Assembly: GCA_902373525.1 (NCBI GenBank)
Contig: CABKMN010000002.1
Location: forward strand, 100,684-164,683
Reading direction: 5' to 3'
Length of the DNA stretch: 64,000 nt
Origin: an uncultured Bilophila sp.
Lineage (GTDB): Bacteria > Desulfobacterota > Desulfovibrionia > Desulfovibrionales > Desulfovibrionaceae
The position numbers were made by a program, and so were the translations under genes. Shown piece by piece: positions 59,961 through 64,000 of this stretch; the first letter of the stretch is position 1, and each line of letters opens with the position of its first letter. The notes under the pieces were generated by a model. The model saw nothing but the letters and a program-made list of their open reading frames with translations, was not told the origin of the DNA and did no database searches.

Positions 59961-62900
59961 ACGCCAACGGAACCGGGCCGCGACAGGCGCTGGCCCTTGG
60001 AACGAGTTACGTCATGGGCACCTTCAACGACAACTTCTTCAAGCAGGCCGGGCTGCTCCTCGCCGTCACCACGGGCAACGCGGCGTTTCAGGCGCAGGTG
60101 ACGTTCCTGTTCGCGCTGCCCTTCGTGCTGTTCTCCGCGTGGAGCGGCTGGCTCGCGGACCGTTTCGCCAAGAAGAATCTCGTGATCGCGGCCAAGACGC
60201 TCGAACTGTCCGCCATGCTGGCGGGCGCGTGGGGCATGGTCATGCTCGACTGGCACTGGCTGCTCGCCATGACCTTCTGCATGGGCCTGAGTTCCACCCT
60301 GTTCAGCCCCGCGCTCAACGGGTCCATCCCGGAACTCTTCCCCGCCCGCGAGGTGCCCCGCATCAACGCCCTGTTCAAGCTCGGGACCACGGCGTCCATC
60401 CTGTTCGGGGTCTTCCTCGCCGGAGTCTCCCTCGACCAGACGTGGATCGAAACCGTACGGCCTTTCGGGCGTTGGCTGGTCGCCGCCATCGCCGTGATCG
60501 TCGCCGCCGTCGGACTGGGCAGCGCGCTGTTCATCCCGGCCCGCCCCGGCGCGGGAAGCGCGAATCCCTTCCCGTGGTCCGCCGTGGCGGATTCCTTCCG
60601 CCACCTGCGCGACGTCCGCAAGGATGCGCCGCTCACCCTCGCCATCTGGGCCGAGGCGTTCTTCTATGCGCTCTCCACCCTGCTCCTGCTCGAAATCAAC
60701 AATTTCGGACGCGCCGAGCTGGGCCTGTCCTATACCGCCACCAGCTTCCTGCCCGTGGCCCTCATGGTCGGCATCTGCATAGGGTCGCTCGTCGCCGCCA
60801 GAGGCACGCCCGAAAGCTGGCGCACCCTGCTCGCGCCCTCGGTTCTGGGCATCGGGTTCCTGCTCTGCCTCGTGCCGCTCGTCCCGCACGCGTCTGACGG
60901 CCTGCGGCTTCCCCTGCTCTTCCTGCTCTACGCCGCCGCCGGGACGTGCGGGGGCCTTTATCTCATCCCCATCACCAGCTTCGTGCAGGTGCGCCCCGCC
61001 GCGACCGACAAGGGCCGCATCCTCGCCCTCGACAACTGCCTGTCCTTCTGCGGCATCCTGATCGCCGGGCAACTGTACCTGCCCCTGTCATGGATTCCGG
61101 CCTCGCTCGGGCATCTCGTGCTCGGCGTGCTCTGCCTCGGCGTGGGAACCGTCTTTCTGCTGTCCGTCCGTCGGATGGGCGGAGCGGAAGCGGCGGACGC
61201 CGCCCCCGGAACTTCCGGGAACGCTTCCGGCGGCGCTTCCGACGGACCGGAAGGCCCCTTTCGGCCCTCCCGCCTGCTCCGCCGCGCCCTGCCCGTGGCC
61301 CGCGCCCTCCTGAGCCTGCGCTACCGGGTCCGGGTGGAGGGGCTGGACGCCGTCCATGCCCGCGACGACGGACGCCCGATCCTCTTCCTGCCCAACCATC
61401 CGGCGCTCATCGATCCCGCGCTGGCCTACCTCGCCCTGTCCGACTACTTCCCGCGCCCGCTCGGGGACGTCCACCAGATCAGCCGCCCCGTGATCCGCAC
61501 CATTACCGGGCTGCTCGGCGCCATCCCCCTGCCCGACCTGCGCCGGGACGGACGCATGGCCGAAAGCGGCGTGCGCGAAGCCATCGCCCGCGTCGCGAAC
61601 GCCCTGCGCGCCGGGGACAACATCCTGCTCTACCCGGCGGGCGGGCTCACCCGCACCGGCAGGGAACGGCTCGGCGGCAACCGGGGCGCGCACACCATCC
61701 GCGCCGCCGTGCCCGAAGCCCGCATCGTGCTCGTCAGGACGACCGGGCTCTGGGGAAGCTCCTTCGGCTGGGCAAGCGGCAAGGCTCCCGACAGCCTGCG
61801 CGGCCTGCTCAAGGGGGCGTTTCTGCTCCTCCTCAACGGGGTATTCCTCATGCCGCGCCGCGAGGTCCGCATCATGCTGGCCGAGCCGGAACCGCCCGCG
61901 CCCGCCGCCGGGGTCCGCGCATTCAACGAGGCGCTGGAAGCCTTCTACAACGCCGAGGAAACGCCCGCCCTCGCCGTGCCGCGCCATTTCCTGTTCGGGA
62001 CCGCCCCCCGCGTCATGCCGCCCCCCGCCCCCGAAAAGGAATCCGCGCCCGGCGCGGCGGACGCGGCTCCGGGACTCCGGGAGGCCGTGCTCGGCATCCT
62101 CCGGGACGAGAGCGGCGTGGAGGACATCGGCGACGAAATGACCCTCGCCACGGACCTCGGCATCGACAGCCTCGCGCTCGTCAACGTGAGCGTGGAGCTT
62201 GAAGCGCTTTCCGGTCGCCCCATCGAACGGCTCGAAGACCTGCAAACCGTGGGGGACTGCATCCTCGCCGCCGCCGGACGGCTCGGGGACGCGGAGGACG
62301 CCGTCGAACCGCCCGTCGCGTGGTTCGCCTCGGGAGAGGCCCGCCCGCTTTCGGTGCCGGACGGCGATACGCTCGTGGAAACCGCGTTCCGGCAGGCCCT
62401 GCGCGCGCCGTCGCGGATCATGCTCGTAGACGGGGCAACCGCCCTGACGGCCCGCGACGTGATCATGCGCTCGTTCGCCCTCGCGGCCTTCATCCGGGCC
62501 AAGGCGTCCGGCGAGGAACGGGTCGGCGTCATGCTCCCCGCCTCCGCCGCCGCGGTGCTGACGTGGCTTGCCGCGCTCATCGCCGGGAAGACCCCGGTCA
62601 TGGGCAACTGGACCAGCGGCCCCGCCAACTTCGCGCACGGCCTCGCCGCCACAGGCGTGCGGCACGTCTTCACCTCGTCCCGCCTGCTGGATCGCCTTGC
62701 CGGGCAGGGGTTCCCGGTGGACGAGCACGCCGGGGTCTGGGTCGCGCTCGAAGACGCGCCCACGAGCCTGACGCTCGCGGACAAGATCGGCGCGTTCCTG
62801 CGCTCGCGGCTGTTGAGTCTTCCCGGCCTCGGCGCGGCCCTGCTGCCCCGCCGGGTGCCTGCGACCGCCGCCATCCTGTTCACCTCCGGCTCCGAGGCGT

Positions 62901-63940
62901 TGCCCAAAGCCGTGCCCCTGACCCACGCCAACATTCTGGCGAACTGCCGGGACATCGCGGAAGTGCTCGGGATCACCTCGCACGACCGCATGCTGTCCAT
63001 GCTGCCGCCGTTCCACTCCCTCGGGCTCACCGGAAACATCGCGCTGCCGCTGGCCTTCGGCCTGCCCGCCGTGTACCACGCCAATCCCACCGAAGGCGCG
63101 CGCCTCGCCGCCCTGACCCGCCGCTGGAAGCCCACGGTCACGGTGGCCCCGCCGACCTTCCTTGCGGGCATGCTCCGCAAGGCGGGCCCCGGCGATCTGC
63201 ATTCCCTGCGGCTCGGCTTCGTGGGCGCGGAAACGTGCCCGGACGCCGTGTACGCCGCCTTTGCCGAGGCCACGGGCGGGGGCATGCTGTGCGAGGGCTA
63301 CGGGGTTACGGAATGCGCGCCCGTGGTCAGCGTGAACCGTCCCGAGCACGCCCGCCCCGGCACCATCGGGCAGCCCCTGCCGTCCGTCCGCGTCGCCGTG
63401 GTCGAGGTTGCCGCTCCGCGCCGGGTCGCGCAGGGGGAAACGGGCATGCTGCTGGTATCCGGCCCCAACGTCTTCGGCGGCTACCTCGGCGTGCCCCCGG
63501 AGGCGCAGCCCTTCGTCACCTTTGAGGATTGCGTATGGTACCGCACGGGCGATCTCGTGAGCGAGGACCCGGACGGCTGTCTGACGTTCCGGGGGCGTCT
63601 GAAGCGGTTTGTGAAGATCGGCGGCGAGATGATTTCCCTGCCGCAGATCGAGAGCGTGCTGTCGGAGGCGTTCGGGCGGCGCGACGGCGGGGAGGACGCC
63701 GAGAACGGCGAAACCGCCGCGGGTCCGGTGCTGGCGGTCGAGAGCGGCGAGGACGCCGCCATCGTGCTGTTCACCACGCTGGGCATCACCCGCGAACAGG
63801 CCAACGCCGCCCTGCGCGCCGCGCGGCTGTCCGGGCTGTCCTCCGTGGCCCGCGTGCGTCGGCTTTCCGCCATCCCCGTCCTCGGCACCGGCAAGACCGA
63901 CTACCGCGCCCTGCGGAAGTTGTGCGAGGAAGGGGAATAA
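59957..63940 (+). CDS. Lysophospholipid flippase-acyltransferase-ACP-ligase fusion (LplT-Aas-like)
   Basis: This 1,327-residue protein has four modules: an LplT-like MFS domain with twelve helices (about 1-415, FNDNFFKQAGLL), a PlsC-type acyltransferase (about 455-690; HX4D motif NHPALID, H481-D486), an acyl-carrier domain (about 700-770; phosphopantetheine Ser738 in LGIDSLALVN) and an AMP-forming ligase (about 785-1320; TSGSEALPKA at 976, GYGVTE about 1114, GDL and terminal K1313 in TGKTDYR). It would flip a lysophospholipid inward, activate a fatty acid onto the embedded ACP and reacylate the lipid. The usual Aas fusion lacks the integral ACP. ATG overlaps the ArsR stop. Confidence 0.9.
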   Translation: MNANGTGPRQALALGTSYVMGTFNDNFFKQAGLLLAVTTGNAAFQAQVTFLFALPFVLFSAWSGWLADRFAKKNLVIAAKTLELSAMLAGAWGMVMLDWHWLLAMTFCMGLSSTLFSPALNGSIPELFPAREVPRINALFKLGTTASILFGVFLAGVSLDQTWIETVRPFGRWLVAAIAVIVAAVGLGSALFIPARPGAGSANPFPWSAVADSFRHLRDVRKDAPLTLAIWAEAFFYALSTLLLLEINNFGRAELGLSYTATSFLPVALMVGICIGSLVAARGTPESWRTLLAPSVLGIGFLLCLVPLVPHASDGLRLPLLFLLYAAAGTCGGLYLIPITSFVQVRPAATDKGRILALDNCLSFCGILIAGQLYLPLSWIPASLGHLVLGVLCLGVGTVFLLSVRRMGGAEAADAAPGTSGNASGGASDGPEGPFRPSRLLRRALPVARALLSLRYRVRVEGLDAVHARDDGRPILFLPNHPALIDPALAYLALSDYFPRPLGDVHQISRPVIRTITGLLGAIPLPDLRRDGRMAESGVREAIARVANALRAGDNILLYPAGGLTRTGRERLGGNRGAHTIRAAVPEARIVLVRTTGLWGSSFGWASGKAPDSLRGLLKGAFLLLLNGVFLMPRREVRIMLAEPEPPAPAAGVRAFNEALEAFYNAEETPALAVPRHFLFGTAPRVMPPPAPEKESAPGAADAAPGLREAVLGILRDESGVEDIGDEMTLATDLGIDSLALVNVSVELEALSGRPIERLEDLQTVGDCILAAAGRLGDAEDAVEPPVAWFASGEARPLSVPDGDTLVETAFRQALRAPSRIMLVDGATALTARDVIMRSFALAAFIRAKASGEERVGVMLPASAAAVLTWLAALIAGKTPVMGNWTSGPANFAHGLAATGVRHVFTSSRLLDRLAGQGFPVDEHAGVWVALEDAPTSLTLADKIGAFLRSRLLSLPGLGAALLPRRVPATAAILFTSGSEALPKAVPLTHANILANCRDIAEVLGITSHDRMLSMLPPFHSLGLTGNIALPLAFGLPAVYHANPTEGARLAALTRRWKPTVTVAPPTFLAGMLRKAGPGDLHSLRLGFVGAETCPDAVYAAFAEATGGGMLCEGYGVTECAPVVSVNRPEHARPGTIGQPLPSVRVAVVEVAAPRRVAQGETGMLLVSGPNVFGGYLGVPPEAQPFVTFEDCVWYRTGDLVSEDPDGCLTFRGRLKRFVKIGGEMISLPQIESVLSEAFGRRDGGEDAENGETAAGPVLAVESGEDAAIVLFTTLGITREQANAALRAARLSGLSSVARVRRLSAIPVLGTGKTDYRALRKLCEEGE

Positions 63941-63942
63941 GA

Positions 63943-63997
63943 TTGGGGAGGGGGGAGGGAACCCTTCTGAAGAAGGGCTTCCCTCCCCCCTCCCCAA
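63943..63997 (+). terminator. Long purine-rich terminator hairpin
   Basis: A 19 bp perfect arm (TTGGGGAGGGGGGAGGGAA and its complement) encloses a CCCTTCT/AGAAGGG inner stem, 3 bp after the fusion-gene stop. No T tract is inside the window. It resembles the element at 33731-33777. Confidence 0.6.
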
Positions 63998-64000
63998 ACC

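Noticed and set aside
61088..63997. 969-codon leftward frame opposite the lipid-repair fusion
   Set aside because: Antisense of a four-module protein with visible active sites; no motif in this frame.
1..64000. tRNA, rRNA, CRISPR array, transposon or prophage
   Set aside because: No cloverleaf-type T-arm sequence, rRNA, regular spaced repeats, transposase or phage structural gene was seen.

Overview
The window is GC-rich DNA from a Gram-negative anaerobe. It encodes an OprD-type outer-membrane porin with a signal peptide and C-terminal Phe, a NarGHJI respiratory nitrate reductase, several oxygen-sensitive Fe-S or B12 fermentation enzymes, RpoN-type promoters and many c-di-GMP proteins. A member of Desulfovibrionaceae/Desulfobacterota (Bilophila-like) would fit, but no rRNA or other phylogenetic marker is present, so the taxon is an inference. 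No tRNA, rRNA, CRISPR array, transposase or phage gene was found.

Region 1 (about 1-25,600) is the highlight: an anaerobic nicotinate-fermentation gene set in three transcription units. The rightward unit 86-3494 encodes a RidA-like enamine/imine deaminase, a YtcJ-type amidohydrolase, a cupin and a UPF0280 (ApbE-like) protein. The long leftward unit 15963-3856 encodes a dipeptide-type ABC transporter (two ATPases, two permeases, one binding protein), an amidohydrolase_2 protein, 6-hydroxynicotinate reductase (hnr) and a three-subunit molybdenum hydroxylase (nicotinate dehydrogenase: 2Fe-2S, Mo and FAD/4Fe-4S subunits). The rightward unit 16764-25607 encodes 2-(hydroxymethyl)glutarate dehydrogenase (hgd), a serine-dehydratase-like 2-(hydroxymethyl)glutarate dehydratase (hmd), B12-dependent 2-methyleneglutarate mutase (mgm), 3-methylitaconate isomerase (mii), a MutL/GlmL-type mutase partner, dimethylmalate lyase (dml) and a periplasmic binding protein. 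Together they convert nicotinate, via 6-hydroxynicotinate, tetrahydro-6-oxonicotinate, 2-formylglutarate, 2-methyleneglutarate, methylitaconate and dimethylmaleate/dimethylmalate, to propionate and pyruvate. Each unit has a good -24/-12 (sigma-54) promoter match. Two steps of the Eubacterium barkeri pathway lack their usual gene here: the canonical enamidase, possibly replaced by the RidA plus amidohydrolase genes, and the DmdAB hydratase.

Region 2 (25,600-33,800) holds peroxide defence (ahpC plus a domain-permuted AhpF-like reductase), a cysteine desulfidase/UPF0597 gene (cyuA) with a probable sigma-54 promoter, a sigma-54 activator (bEBP) whose upstream region shares inverted-repeat sites with cyuA, and a tandem HD/HD-GYP phosphodiesterase. 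Region 3 (33,800-40,400) has an EamA exporter with a decayed duplicate of its 3' end beside it, an unknown integral membrane protein, a Cache-PAS-GGDEF diguanylate cyclase, and a second binding protein paralogous to the one at the end of the nicotinate cluster.

Region 4 (40,300-50,000) is narGHJI with a TehA/SLAC1-type channel gene overlapping narI, plus a divergent Fsr-type MFS exporter. Region 5 (50,800-55,400) has nhaC-iadA (antiporter plus isoaspartyl dipeptidase), a 57-residue Cys-rich protein and an acyltransferase-3 membrane enzyme. Region 6 (55,400-64,000) has an OprD-like porin coupled to a PTS EIIC-EAL fusion protein, and an ArsR regulator coupled to a 1,327-residue fusion of lysophospholipid flippase, PlsC acyltransferase, acyl carrier domain and AMP-ligase.
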